From positions 2,046,001-2,110,000 of the forward strand of contig NZ_CP022986.1 of NCBI RefSeq assembly GCF_002770595.1: a DNA stretch of 64,000 nucleotides, written 5' to 3'. The notes under the pieces are model-generated. The model saw only the letters and a program-made list of their open reading frames with translations, did not search any database and was not told the origin of the DNA. The DNA is from Chryseobacterium camelliae (GTDB taxonomy: Bacteria > Bacteroidota > Bacteroidia > Flavobacteriales > Weeksellaceae). This document shows positions 42,802-52,059 of this stretch, one piece after another. A program made the position numbers and the translations under genes. Numbering within the stretch: the first letter of the stretch is position 1; the number at the start of each line of letters is the position of its first letter.

Positions 42802-44070
42802 ATGAAAACATTTTTACTGATCCTTATCTTCGGACTGATCTCCCAAACCTCCCGCGCCCAGGTCACCGCAGCTGCAGCACTGATTGCATTAAACGAGATT
42901 GATGCAAAAGTCACCGGTCAGTTACAGACCATTGATAACCTGGCCACCAATGCCATCGGCAATACCGGCAACATGGTTTTATCCGTTTCGGCAAGGCTGA
43001 GAAAAGACATTAATGAAACGATCGGCAATACCGACCAGGTATTGAGGGAAAACCAGCTCCTGCTCTATAACCAGCTCCTCAATATGTCCTCCGATTTCAG
43101 CAAAGTGGTGGAAGGGAGGATGAGAGAAGCAGACATGATAACCACAAAGCTTACTGAAACCATTGATAATTTTATCGTGGTAAAAAAGGAGCCACGGATC
43201 TACCGGTATGACACCCAGACTTTCATTAAGCAGTATACCGGTTCTTACCTGTTTAAGATAAAAGGCAAAAACTTTGACCAGTCAGACCAGGTTTTCATCA
43301 CCATTAACAACAAGCAGATCAAACCTGTACAATCTGCCTATGACGAAGTGGTTTTCAGAATCGATTCCTCAGACATTGCGCTGACCTCACCCCAGGACCA
43401 TTATGCAGACGCACGGATTAATTTCCTGTGGAAGAAAGGGCTGTTTCGAAAGCAGATGCACACAAAGATCCCTTTCCTCATTCCGGTCATTCCGCTGAAC
43501 ATAGGAAAAGTTACCGTATTCTATGACCAGGCGCTTCCGGAAAGAAAATATGCTGAACCCATTTCATACAGCTGCAGTTGCAGGACGGGCGGTCCGGGAT
43601 GGTCAGGAGGAAGGAGGCGCAGTACTACGGCATTCAATATCATTCCTACCGGCGGGCGTTTGTTTGACCCTAACAGCATTGAGGTGGTCTCATGGACCCA
43701 AAGGCATGGAGGCGGGTATAATTTCGACCACAAAACGGAACAGCAGATCAGAGGCTATATCAACTGCAGTTCAGAATCCAGGCCTTTTGGAGCCGGCGGT
43801 TCATCATCGCTTACATTCAGGTATAAGGAATATGAAACTATTTATCCGGTCCATAAAAAACAGACGGATGTTAAAGCAATCACTTCCATCAACCCGATTA
43901 TTTTCGATCTTCCGGAATCCGTTGATAACAAAAGGCCGAGTATAAGCTATGCCGTTGTAAAAACCTATGATCAAAAAGAATTCATCCTTACGCCTTCAAA
44001 TCCCAATAAATTCTTTGAGTTAAGAATGAACCCTGTTACTGACGATGTCATCATCAACTGGAAAAATTAA
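42802..44070 (+). CDS. Large secreted protein with N-terminal coiled coil
   Basis: 422 residues with a signal peptide ending at SRAQ (about residue 20). Residues 20-125 are helical and heptad-rich (VTGQLQTIDNLATNAIGN, VLRENQLLLYNQLLNMSSDF, KLTETIDNFIVV), suggesting an oligomeric coiled coil. An IPT-like beta sandwich follows (YLFKIKGKNFDQSDQVFITINNKQI). Then comes a Cys/Gly/Arg-rich stretch, SCSCRTGGPGWSGGRRRST near residue 258, and a Gly-rich beta region to the end. I do not recognise the family. It has its own terminator. Confidence 0.7.
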   Translation: MKTFLLILIFGLISQTSRAQVTAAAALIALNEIDAKVTGQLQTIDNLATNAIGNTGNMVLSVSARLRKDINETIGNTDQVLRENQLLLYNQLLNMSSDFSKVVEGRMREADMITTKLTETIDNFIVVKKEPRIYRYDTQTFIKQYTGSYLFKIKGKNFDQSDQVFITINNKQIKPVQSAYDEVVFRIDSSDIALTSPQDHYADARINFLWKKGLFRKQMHTKIPFLIPVIPLNIGKVTVFYDQALPERKYAEPISYSCSCRTGGPGWSGGRRRSTTAFNIIPTGGRLFDPNSIEVVSWTQRHGGGYNFDHKTEQQIRGYINCSSESRPFGAGGSSSLTFRYKEYETIYPVHKKQTDVKAITSINPIIFDLPESVDNKRPSISYAVVKTYDQKEFILTPSNPNKFFELRMNPVTDDVIINWKN

Positions 44071-44093
44071 CTTCCGTAACCTCAACTGATAAA

Positions 44094-44117
44094 CGCCCTG
44101 TCTCGCAGGGCATTTTT
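44094..44117 (+). terminator. Terminator
   Basis: GCCCTG (44095-44100), loop TCTCG, CAGGGC (44106-44111), then ATTTTT. Confidence 0.85.
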
Positions 44118-44134
44118 CATGCATGAATTTTACT

Positions 44135-44142
44135 TATATTTG
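44135..44142 (+). promoter_or_regulatory. TAnnTTTG promoter element
   Basis: TATATTTG, 42 bp before the ATG at 44185. Confidence 0.5.
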
Positions 44143-44184
44143 TTTTGTAATCAGCACTACTGTGCAAGGTAAAACATCCGCACA

Positions 44185-44892
44185 ATGATGATGCCCAATG
44201 ATAAAACGTATATCCAGGCCAGGCAGATCATGCTGGAAAAAGAGAATATAAAACCTGAATTTGCTCCGCTTGCGCAGTGGATAGACCAAACTTATGGTGT
44301 AAAAACCGTTGATATTTTCTACGAACTTCCGGATAGCGGAAAACCGAGAATCCAGGTGTGCCTGGAATTGGAGGAAGACATGGAAAAATTCCTTACCCAC
44401 AGCATATCCTATTTTGATACTTCAAAGCAGGAAGCGATTGCACAAAAATTCAAGGCTGTCATAGAGCAGCAGGGACTTTCTGAGAAAACCGGCTTCTTTT
44501 CAGGATTATGGGGCAAGCCTAAGAGCAATACCTATAGTACAGATCATGTCTTTGTCACATATAATGCTTTTGAACCTGCGGCAAAATATGAAGCAGCCTC
44601 TAAAATCTCCCGGCAGCAGATAGAGGAATTCATGGCATCCCTTCATCATAAAGACCTCTGGACGATATCCATAGAATTTTTTGTACCGGTATTTTTTGTA
44701 TTCACTTACAGCCAGGCAGAAGAATATAACCGGTCAGAAACCAAATCCATATGGGAAGAAGAATTCTTTAATTTTATCCACCCGTTTGATGAATTCGGTT
44801 ACTTTACAAAAGAAAACACCCGGATTATCATTGACAGCAAAGAGGATTTTGATAATAATTACAGCAGTAACTGGTATTATTACTATAAATAG
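44185..44892 (+). CDS. Uncharacterised cytosolic protein
   Basis: 235 residues with no signal or membrane helix; aromatic and acidic (SIEFFVPVFFVFTYSQAEEYNRSETKSIWEEEFFNFIHPFDEFGYFT, ending NNYSSNWYYYYK). Three ATG codons in a row open the gene. I do not recognise the family. Its style (single, cytosolic, acidic) is similar to immunity-type proteins found alone nearby, but no motif proves this. Confidence 0.6.
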   Translation: MMMPNDKTYIQARQIMLEKENIKPEFAPLAQWIDQTYGVKTVDIFYELPDSGKPRIQVCLELEEDMEKFLTHSISYFDTSKQEAIAQKFKAVIEQQGLSEKTGFFSGLWGKPKSNTYSTDHVFVTYNAFEPAAKYEAASKISRQQIEEFMASLHHKDLWTISIEFFVPVFFVFTYSQAEEYNRSETKSIWEEEFFNFIHPFDEFGYFTKENTRIIIDSKEDFDNNYSSNWYYYYK

Positions 44893-44966
44893 AAACCGGC
44901 AATTAAATGGTTGTATGTAAACAGTTGCGGGCCCGCTTCAGATTAAACAAAAATAAGAAATACACA

Positions 44967-45428
44967 ATGATTACAGAAGAAATTAAAGATTACATCCGCC
45001 GGAGCGTGTTATGCTGGCTTGCCACCTCTAATGAAAACAATGAGCCCAATGTGTCACCAAAAGAAATGTTCACCTACTATGGCGACACCACTCTATTGGT
45101 TGCCCATATTGCATCTCCCAATACTGTTGAGAATATTAAGGTCAATCCCAATGTCTGTATAAGCTTCATCGATGTATTTGTACAGAAAGGATATAAAATA
45201 AAAGGGATTGCGAGAATAATTGAGAAAACCGACAGCACTTATCAGGAAAAACTCAAAGTACTGACTGATCTGTTTTCCGACCGGTTCCCGATCCGATCCA
45301 TCATCGAAATTGAGATCAAAAAGATTGATACCATTGCTGCGCCCAGCTATTACCTGCATCCGGAAACCACAGAAGAAAGCCAGGTGGAAAGTGCTATGAA
45401 AACATACCAGGTAAAGGCGATCGGTTAA
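44967..45428 (+). CDS. Pyridoxamine 5'-phosphate oxidase-like flavin-binding protein
   Basis: 153 residues of one split-barrel domain. The start ITEEIKDYIRRSVLCWLATSNENNEPNVSPKEMFTYYGDTTLLVAHIASPNTVENIKVNPNVCISFIDVF matches the PNPOx-like family that binds FMN or F420. It may be an oxidoreductase or general stress protein; the substrate is unknown. The ATG at 44967 is used because an in-frame extension back to 44907 lacks family similarity. Confidence 0.88.
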   Translation: MITEEIKDYIRRSVLCWLATSNENNEPNVSPKEMFTYYGDTTLLVAHIASPNTVENIKVNPNVCISFIDVFVQKGYKIKGIARIIEKTDSTYQEKLKVLTDLFSDRFPIRSIIEIEIKKIDTIAAPSYYLHPETTEESQVESAMKTYQVKAIG

Positions 45429-45699
45429 AGTTATCATGTATGCACTTACATCTTTAGTACTGGATCGGAATTAAAACCTTAACAATATTTTCTTTTTTAA
45501 AGCTGTTTAATATTACAAAAGCATTAAAAATCAAAACCTAGATCAAAAATTAATTTTAAAGGAAATCTATAAAAAATATGTATGTGAGATTCCTTTACAA
45601 TATCAGGAAGAAATAAAGAAAATAATTAATGAGTAACGCTAATCATAAGATTAATGTAACATCAGAATCATCTGATTATCCTAATAGAATTACATTACT
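45429..45699. other. Gap with a possible C-terminal gene remnant
   Basis: An open frame without a start codon runs from 45511 to a stop at 45634-45636. It reads like real protein (KNQNLDQKLILKEIYKKYV, then CEIPLQYQEEIKKIINE). It may be the tail of a lost gene. Nothing else was seen. Confidence 0.3.
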
Positions 45700-46221
45700 A
45701 TGCAGGAAATAAAAATCACCAATCAGAACCTCAATCGGGAAGCCCTTTTCTATGCACTCGAATCAGCCGGCATCCAAACCAATGCTTATGCTGATCTTAT
45801 TTTTAATCATCCTAGCTATACTTATACTGATGCTGAAAAGGAGATATCGATCGTTGAATTAACATTACATGATCTGGGCCTGAAAAACGGAGGAAATTTT
45901 AAACAGACTGAAGAAGCCATACAATTAAGCGGTTACAACTGTTGTCCTCTGGAAATCGCTCCGTATATCAGGATGCATTACCGTTCACAAAAACCGGCAA
46001 GACCCAAAACGGAAAACGGGCACCCGCCGGATTCCATCCTCATTTTCTCAAAACCGCTGGCTGACAGCAGTGAATTCCCGAAAGGATTTTACCTGCGTAA
46101 CATAGAGGGCATACTCTGGCTAAGGGCTTATATTGCCTCAGATGACTATTTATGGGAACCTGATACGCAGCTGATTGTCAGAAAAACTGTAATAGAAAAA
46201 AATATTCCAGTATTACGATAG
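45700..46221 (+). CDS. Uncharacterised cytosolic protein
   Basis: 173 residues. The N-terminal helix pair (REALFYALESAGIQTNAYADLIFNHPSYTYTDAEKEISIVELTLHDLG) is followed by a Cys pair (GYNCCPLEIAPYIRMHYRSQ) and a C-terminal beta region ending DYLWEPDTQLIVRKTVIEKNIPVLR. No family is recognised. It is intact and free-standing. Confidence 0.6.
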   Translation: MQEIKITNQNLNREALFYALESAGIQTNAYADLIFNHPSYTYTDAEKEISIVELTLHDLGLKNGGNFKQTEEAIQLSGYNCCPLEIAPYIRMHYRSQKPARPKTENGHPPDSILIFSKPLADSSEFPKGFYLRNIEGILWLRAYIASDDYLWEPDTQLIVRKTVIEKNIPVLR

Positions 46222-46493
46222 TAATATTAAGCCTTTTCAGAAAGTTCCTTTAATTTTCCGCTTTCTTATTTACATTTTCCGGCTGTTGAAAATTATTCCA
46301 GGCATTAGAGCTGGGTCTTTAAAAGAAACCATTCAGGCATCAATCCTGTTTCCTTGAATGATGACAACATATTTGCCCCAAAAATATTAAACATTCACAT
46401 ATTTACTATTTTTTTATTGAATTCGTGAAAAATACACTTGTTTATATGAAAAATATTATTTACTTTTAGGTACTAACTTTTTAAAACAACACC

Positions 46494-47339
46494 ATGAAAA
46501 CAATGTTAAAATCGATTTTAACTGTGGCTTTACTATGGAGCGCAGTAAGCTGCAACACCAATGAAATGAGCGACATCAATTCATCGGCTCAAACCCAAAC
46601 TTCAAACTCCGGGAATTTTGCTGCCAAAGCTTCAGATAATCCGGAAAACCCACTGAATAACTGGGAGGAATGCGGCAAGAAACACAATGTCATTTTAACC
46701 TACGTCATCACCTACCAGAAAACCTTAGACAATTCCGGATTGACCAATTCAGAAATTGCTGATAAGTGCATCATGGCCAGCAATAATTATTTTAATCAGA
46801 AATACGCCCAGGATTACAATAATACCCAATCCCCGTTCACCGTGGCTAAAATCCGAAGCATCCTGAATGACGGAGACAATAAATTCAGCAATGTTATCCA
46901 GGGTATGAATGCTTCCGATAAAGTGAAAGCGAAAACATCTGAACTGGTCAATATGATGTATAACTTGGCATCTACCGATAAAAACACGGAATATGCAGAA
47001 GTAAAAGCCAGGATCGTGGATTTTGAAGCCGGCATCATGAACGATGCCAGCCTGAGCCAGGCGGAAAAAGACCAGCTGCTGCAAACTACTTCTATAGCAC
47101 GCTATTCTTCTTACTTATGGTCCAATACCATAGATCATTCAGACTCTGTATCTTCTGTTACCGGCAAAAAGAAATGGTGGAAATGGGTGGTTGTGGCTGT
47201 TTGTGATTTCGCCGGTGGTGCCGCAGGTACAGCAGCAGGCGGCGGAGTCCTCTCTGTAGCAGGAGCAATTGCCGGTGCGGCAGGAGCAAGTTCAGGAGGA
47301 GCAGCCCTGGTAGACTGGATCAGCCCGGATGCCCCATAA
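46494..47339 (+). CDS. Lipoprotein with cationic Trp-rich glycine-zipper tail
   Basis: 281 residues. The lipobox is AVSC (Cys near residue 20), followed by a Ser/Thr/Gln linker. A helical middle (50-210) has ECGKKHNVILTYVITYQKTLDNSGLTNSEIADKC. A sharp C-terminal module runs from about 225: KKKWWKWVVVAVCDFAGGAAGTAAGGGVL, then AGAIAGAAGASSGGAALVDW. The tail has the GxxxG spacing of membrane-inserting glycine zippers and of several bacteriocins. An antibacterial or membrane-active role is inferred, not shown. The next gene follows after 11 bp. Confidence 0.65.
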   Translation: MKTMLKSILTVALLWSAVSCNTNEMSDINSSAQTQTSNSGNFAAKASDNPENPLNNWEECGKKHNVILTYVITYQKTLDNSGLTNSEIADKCIMASNNYFNQKYAQDYNNTQSPFTVAKIRSILNDGDNKFSNVIQGMNASDKVKAKTSELVNMMYNLASTDKNTEYAEVKARIVDFEAGIMNDASLSQAEKDQLLQTTSIARYSSYLWSNTIDHSDSVSSVTGKKKWWKWVVVAVCDFAGGAAGTAAGGGVLSVAGAIAGAAGASSGGAALVDWISPDAP

Positions 47340-47350
47340 AAATTTGTCTT

Positions 47351-47923
47351 ATGAAAATCCTAACCTTAAGTTTACTTTTTCTAATGAACCTGGCCGCGGC
47401 ACAGAAAGGAGCACAGGCCCTGTTATACAGGAATCTTGCAGGAGCAGGGGCACACGCCACTACGATCAGGAATGCAAGGATGAATATTTCCTTTAACGAA
47501 CCATTTACCGGTTTTGTGAAGTATAACGATTCAGATATCACCTCCGGTCTTATCCGCATCAGTAATTCCTATATTACTGCGGATAACATGAGGATTGACC
47601 TGTATGACAAAAAACTTACGGAAGTCAACCTGAAAAACGGAAATCAAACCGTACGCTGGGAACGGGTGGATTATGACCATACCCTGAAAAAATTGGTGCT
47701 TGACAGCTTAGGATTGAAACTGTATAATGAGGATCTTACTAATGAAGACAAAAGAAAATCCAGCCATTACCTGATGTCCTATAACGGAAAGTACCAAAAG
47801 CTGAAAATCAGGGAGAACAGCAGTCCGGAAAGCATAGGACAGGCCATGTCTCAACTGGGAATAAATGATAAAGGATATATCAATTTTGTTACTTCTTTTA
47901 TCCTCAACAGGAAAGAATTATAG
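47351..47923 (+). CDS. Uncharacterised secreted partner of the glycine-zipper lipoprotein
   Basis: 190 residues with signal peptide MKILTLSLLFLMNLAAAQ. The mature part is beta-rich (RMNISFNEPFTGFVKYNDSDITSGLIRISNSYITADNMRIDLYDKKL), with a helical C-terminus. It is 11 bp after the lipoprotein stop and before a strong terminator, so the two form a two-gene operon. It could be a partner or protective protein for the zipper-bearing lipoprotein. Confidence 0.65.
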   Translation: MKILTLSLLFLMNLAAAQKGAQALLYRNLAGAGAHATTIRNARMNISFNEPFTGFVKYNDSDITSGLIRISNSYITADNMRIDLYDKKLTEVNLKNGNQTVRWERVDYDHTLKKLVLDSLGLKLYNEDLTNEDKRKSSHYLMSYNGKYQKLKIRENSSPESIGQAMSQLGINDKGYINFVTSFILNRKEL

Positions 47924-47967
47924 ATTGCTTTATAATATCAATGGTATTTTAGTCATAGAATACCGCA

Positions 47968-47998
47968 AAAAGGGAGGCTATAACAAGCCTCCTTTTTG
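47968..47998 (+). terminator. Terminator of the two-gene operon
   Basis: GGAGGCT (47973-47979) pairs with AGCCTCC (47986-47992), followed by five T and preceded by A-rich sequence. Confidence 0.88.
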
Positions 47999-48150
47999 TT
48001 TGGTTTATTTTCGGGAACTGAATCCTATCAATCCATTAGGGTGATACTCAAAATCTGTTATTCAAAAACAGATCTGTTCCGATTTCTTAATTCGCTTTTG
48101 TCCCCGGATATTGGAATTTTCGTAACTTGAATTCACCAAATCCAAAAGAG

Positions 48151-48804
48151 ATGAATACAGAAGAATATAAGGAACGCTTTAACGAAGAAGATGCCGTAGG
48201 CTGGGAATGCATTGACCGGGAACTGCTTAAAATTTATCCCGATCAGCAGCCGCTTCATTTTGTTCCGGAACTCCATTATATCGCGGGCGGAAATGACCCG
48301 CTTGACGGCATCAGTGTTTATAAAAGCCGGAAACAGGCCGATCATTTCCATTTTGTGACGTATGGATTTTCCGAGTTGTATTATCATGAAAAAGCCGCAG
48401 GAGGAGCATTCAGCAAATTCGGTTTCGAGCTGACCTTCAGGCTTGCCATGGAACATAAAGACGACAATATAGCCTGGGCCTGCAACCTCCTGCAGAATCT
48501 CGCGCGCTATGTTTTCAAATCAGGGAAATGGTTTGAAGAGTACCATCTCATTCCGGCTAACGGCCCGATCCGGATCGGTTATGATACCGATATCACGGCA
48601 CTTTCGTTTGTCCTTGATCCTGAACTGGGAAAGATTGATACTCCGCATGGGGAAGTTTCTTTTCTCCAGATTTTTGGGCTTACCACCAGCGAATACCACC
48701 AGCTGGAACAGGATCCCAGGCCATCAGAAACAGAAAAATTACTGGATACCCTCAGGCAGACCAATCCACTGATGATTACTGATCTTAAACGACGGTCAGA
48801 TTAA
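48151..48804 (+). CDS. Suppressor of fused (SUFU) domain protein
   Basis: 217 residues. The bacterial SUFU fold is recognised from HFVPELHYIAGGNDPLDGISVYKSRKQADHFHFVTYGFSELYY, then FGFELTFRLAMEHKDDNIAWACNLLQNLARYVFKSGKWFEEYH and LTTSEYHQLEQ. In bacteria such domains mostly act as immunity proteins against secreted toxins. No toxin gene is adjacent, so this is an orphan. The ATG at 48151 is chosen over an upstream TTG at 48127. Confidence 0.88.
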   Translation: MNTEEYKERFNEEDAVGWECIDRELLKIYPDQQPLHFVPELHYIAGGNDPLDGISVYKSRKQADHFHFVTYGFSELYYHEKAAGGAFSKFGFELTFRLAMEHKDDNIAWACNLLQNLARYVFKSGKWFEEYHLIPANGPIRIGYDTDITALSFVLDPELGKIDTPHGEVSFLQIFGLTTSEYHQLEQDPRPSETEKLLDTLRQTNPLMITDLKRRSD

Positions 48805-48998
48805 AAAATATTGTATTTATTAGCAAATGTTATCCACAATCCAACCATGTTAAAGAAATGATAAAGAAAGGTAACGCCTAACTTTTTTTTGTACTTTTGG
48901 ATATCTGTTAGATGTTTTGATAACGGCCAGGCAATAGTCACCTTTCTGCTCTGAACCTGTTAAAAAATCATCGGAAAACATTAAAAACACAAGAGACT

Positions 48999-49685
48999 AT
49001 GAAAAAAGTAGGTCTGATCGGCGGGTTAAGCTGGGTCTCTACCTTAGATTACTACACATTCATCAATAAAGGCGTTAATGCTCAACTCGGAGGACTGAAC
49101 TTTGCTGAAATCCTTATCTATTCCCTGAACTTCGGAGAAATCCAGTCTGCCACCTGGCCCCAATCCTTCCATCTTTTGCTTGGGGCTTGCGAAAGCATGA
49201 AAAAAGCAGGTGCCGAAGCCATTGCATTATGTGCCAATACGGCCCATCTCTTTGCTGACCGCCTGGAAGATGAAGTCGGGCTGCCGGTTATCCACATCGT
49301 GTCGGAAACGGCAAAGGCCATTCAGAAAACAGGACTTAAGAAAGTAGGGCTTCTGGGTACTAAATTCGTGATGGAAATGGATTTTTATAAACACAAGCTT
49401 GAAGAATACGGTCTTGAAGTACTGGTGCCTGAAGATCAGGAAACGAGGGATTATATCCAGTACACGGTAAAAGAAGAATTAGGAGCCGGCCTTGTGAAAC
49501 CCGAAACCAAACAGGAATATCTTAACATTGTTGCAGACCTGGAAAAGAAAGGAGCAGAATGCCTGATTCTGGGATGCACGGAAATCCCGATGCTCTTAGG
49601 CCAGGAAGATTTTGAACTGCCGGTTTTCGACAGCACGAAAATTCATTCGGAAGCAATTGTAGATTATATCCTGTCATCTAAATAA
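48999..49685 (+). CDS. Aspartate/glutamate racemase-family protein
   Basis: 228 residues with the two catalytic cysteines C78 (IALCANTAH) and C193 (LGCTEIP). The opening KKVGLIGGLSWVSTLDYY is typical of the Asp/Glu/hydantoin racemase group. It probably interconverts an L/D amino acid in the cytoplasm; which one is unclear. It is probably monocistronic, with a TACTTTTG box about 100 bp upstream. Confidence 0.92.
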   Translation: MKKVGLIGGLSWVSTLDYYTFINKGVNAQLGGLNFAEILIYSLNFGEIQSATWPQSFHLLLGACESMKKAGAEAIALCANTAHLFADRLEDEVGLPVIHIVSETAKAIQKTGLKKVGLLGTKFVMEMDFYKHKLEEYGLEVLVPEDQETRDYIQYTVKEELGAGLVKPETKQEYLNIVADLEKKGAECLILGCTEIPMLLGQEDFELPVFDSTKIHSEAIVDYILSSK

Positions 49686-49720
49686 CAGAGACCTGAATTA
49701 ATCATATACCATGTAGCACC

Positions 49721-50041
49721 ATGAAATACTTGTATTTACTGCTTTTTATGTTAGGAACTGTGTTGCCGCTGTCCCAGTTTTTCCCGTTTGTAATACAATA
49801 CGGACTCAATATTAATCTTTTTTTCAGCCAGCTGTTCGCCAACAGAATATCATCATTTTTTGCCATGGATGTGTTGGTTTCAGCGGTGGTAATGATTATT
49901 TTCATAGCTTATGAGTCCAAGAGGCTGAATATTAAAAACACCTGGATCTGTTATGCAGGGCTTCTGATTGCCGGTGTATCCTGCGCTTTACCGCTATTTC
50001 TCTATATGAGAGAAAAAAGAATTTACGATTCCAGGACCTGA
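49721..50041 (+). CDS. DUF2834 small membrane protein
   Basis: 106 residues with three helices (3-25, 47-65 and 73-95). The pattern LGTVLPLSQFFPFVIQYGLNINLFFSQLFANRISSFFAMDVLVSAVVMI matches DUF2834. It is an inner-membrane protein of unknown role. It follows the racemase gene by 35 bp and may share its transcript. Confidence 0.85.
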   Translation: MKYLYLLLFMLGTVLPLSQFFPFVIQYGLNINLFFSQLFANRISSFFAMDVLVSAVVMIIFIAYESKRLNIKNTWICYAGLLIAGVSCALPLFLYMREKRIYDSRT

Positions 50042-50110
50042 TCCCTGTAAAATAGCATACGATACCCGGAAGAATGATTGAAACCGAATTTAAAACATAA
50101 ATAAAACACT

Positions 50111-50746
50111 ATGATCCCATTTCACGAACTTTTGTTTTTTGCTTTGGCAGCTCTGGTCCTGGTCATCAGTCCCGGACCTAACATGATTTACCTGATTTCC
50201 CGTACCATCACTCAGGGAAGAAGAGCAGGCTTAACCTCACTGGCAGGTGTAATCTGCGGGTTTATGTTCCATATTGTCATGGTCTCTTTTGGCCTTACAG
50301 CGGTATTGTTTGCAATCCCGTATGCTTATTTGGTACTGAAGACCTTAGGAACATGCTACCTGCTTTATCTGGCCTATCAGGCTGTAAAGCCCAACAGCAA
50401 AAATATTTTCGATGTAGATAAAAACATGAAGATTGACGGGCCTAAAAAACTATTTTCTGTAGGGTTTCTGACTAATGTACTCAATCCTAAAGTAGCTGTA
50501 TTCTACCTTTCATTCTTCCCGCAATTCATCAAACCTGAATACGGCTCCGTCTTTACTCAGAGCCTCGAACTTGGCATTACGCAGGTCTTTGTAAGCTTCA
50601 GTATTAATTTCATCATTGTGCTTACTGCCGCAAAAGCGGCATTGTTCTTTGCTAAAAATCCACTCTGGATCCGTATTCAGAAATGGTTCATGGCCAGTGT
50701 CCTGACTTTTTTAGCCCTCAAAATGGCCATTTCAAAGGCAAAATAA
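50111..50746 (+). CDS. LysE-family amino-acid exporter
   Basis: 211 residues, six helices. The family start LALVLVISPGPNMIYLISRTITQGRRAGLTSLAGVICGF and the later NVLNPKVAVFYLSFFPQFI are diagnostic of LysE/RhtB exporters, which export amino acids or derivatives. It is 69 bp after DUF2834 in the same direction. The exported substrate is unknown. Confidence 0.93.
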   Translation: MIPFHELLFFALAALVLVISPGPNMIYLISRTITQGRRAGLTSLAGVICGFMFHIVMVSFGLTAVLFAIPYAYLVLKTLGTCYLLYLAYQAVKPNSKNIFDVDKNMKIDGPKKLFSVGFLTNVLNPKVAVFYLSFFPQFIKPEYGSVFTQSLELGITQVFVSFSINFIIVLTAAKAALFFAKNPLWIRIQKWFMASVLTFLALKMAISKAK

Positions 50747-50869
50747 AAGAGAAACCTGTACATACAGATGTATCAGCAAAGAAACGAATACATTTATTTT
50801 ATACTATCAAACTTTATTATACGACGAATTATCTTTTAAAAATAATCTGTCAATGTAAAACAACTTTAG

Positions 50870-50877
50870 TATATTTG
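50870..50877 (+). promoter_or_regulatory. TAnnTTTG promoter element for the DUF1761 gene
   Basis: TATATTTG, 56 bp before the ATG at 50934. Confidence 0.5.
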
Positions 50878-50933
50878 CATCTTAATTATATCTCACTGAT
50901 ATAAAATCATTTAACACAATAAACACAAATACA

Positions 50934-51335
50934 ATGGAAATTTATTTTAACTGGCTGGCAGTTCTGGCAGCAACACTCGCAGGCACGGCTGTTGCAGCCC
51001 TATGGTACACCAAACTGGTAGGCAGAGCCTGGAGTATCATAACCGGGATTACTACCCAGAGCAACAACAAAACATTTATCCTGTTATTGATCTCTAATTT
51101 CATTACCGCTGCCGGACTGAATTTTATCGTCGGCATCAGCAAAACCTATTATCACGGAAACACGGTCCAGGCCTGTTTAACAGCCGGATTCATCACATGG
51201 GTCGCCTTTTCTGCAGCCACTCTGGTACAGCATAATGCTTTTGAACAGAAGCCTTCGGAATTAACACTTATCAATACGCTTTATCAACTCGCACTGTATA
51301 TGATCATGGCCATGGTCATTGGTATCATAGCTTAA
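50934..51335 (+). CDS. DUF1761 membrane protein
   Basis: 133 residues with four helices. NWLAVLAATLAGTAVAALWYTKLVGRAW at the start and ACLTAGFITWVAFSAATLVQHNAFEQKP are family hallmarks of DUF1761. Function unknown. Confidence 0.88.
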   Translation: MEIYFNWLAVLAATLAGTAVAALWYTKLVGRAWSIITGITTQSNNKTFILLLISNFITAAGLNFIVGISKTYYHGNTVQACLTAGFITWVAFSAATLVQHNAFEQKPSELTLINTLYQLALYMIMAMVIGIIA

Positions 51336-51669
51336 AAAATCGGGATTCTGTTGATGTAAGGATTCGCATCCGTAAAAACGGTCTTCACAGTGGCAGATAT
51401 GGAGCGGTGACCAGAAGCCTTACCGTCTGTGCGTGGACCTGACCGGGTGTTATTGAAAAACAATCGCGGGAGAAACCTTTAGGATATGCTTCCAGACCAT
51501 CTGACAGCAGTAGATAAAACTGAGAAATAATGATAAAATTTGTTAAAGTTCCGGGATGACGGATGACATTTATTTATCTGTAATTATAGGTTTTGTACCT
51601 TAGTTCTGAACAGAGGATATCAAAACAGTCAAAAAACAACTGTTCATTACAACCATAAAACATAATTGT
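51336..51669. other. Gap before the TfoX-like gene
   Basis: 334 bp. Only short inverted repeats such as GGATTCGCATCC were seen; no gene or clear promoter is supported. Confidence 0.4.
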
Positions 51670-52020
51670 ATGGCCTTTGATGAATCACTTGCCGACAGGA
51701 TCAGGGAAGCCTTGGTCAACCAAAAAAACGTCACCGAAAAAAGCATGTTTCAGGGGTTATGTTTTATGGTTGATGATAAAATGTGTGTGTGCATAAGGGA
51801 TCTTGAACTGATGTGCCGCATCGCTCCCGAACAGGCTGAAGCTGAACTTGAAAAAAGAAACTGCCGGCCGATGATCCATAACGGGAAAACCATCAAAGGA
51901 TATATTTTCGTTGACGAAGAAGGGTATAAAAATCCTAAAGACTTTAAACGGCTGATTGACCTCTGCCTGGATTTTAACAAAGTTGCCAAAGCGTCAAAGA
52001 AGAAGAAAAAGAAAGGTTGA
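51670..52020 (+). CDS. TfoX/Sxy N-terminal domain protein
   Basis: 116 residues. The start AFDESLADRIREALVNQKNVTEKSMFQGLCFMVDDKMCVCI and the later GKTIKGYIFVDEEGYKNPKDFKRLIDLCLDFNK match stand-alone TfoX N-domains. In gammaproteobacteria TfoX activates competence genes, but this short form is common in Bacteroidota with an unknown role. The tail is Lys-rich. Confidence 0.88.
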   Translation: MAFDESLADRIREALVNQKNVTEKSMFQGLCFMVDDKMCVCIRDLELMCRIAPEQAEAELEKRNCRPMIHNGKTIKGYIFVDEEGYKNPKDFKRLIDLCLDFNKVAKASKKKKKKG

Positions 52021-52059
52021 CGTTACTGAAATCATTCATTTAAATTTAAAAACACACCT

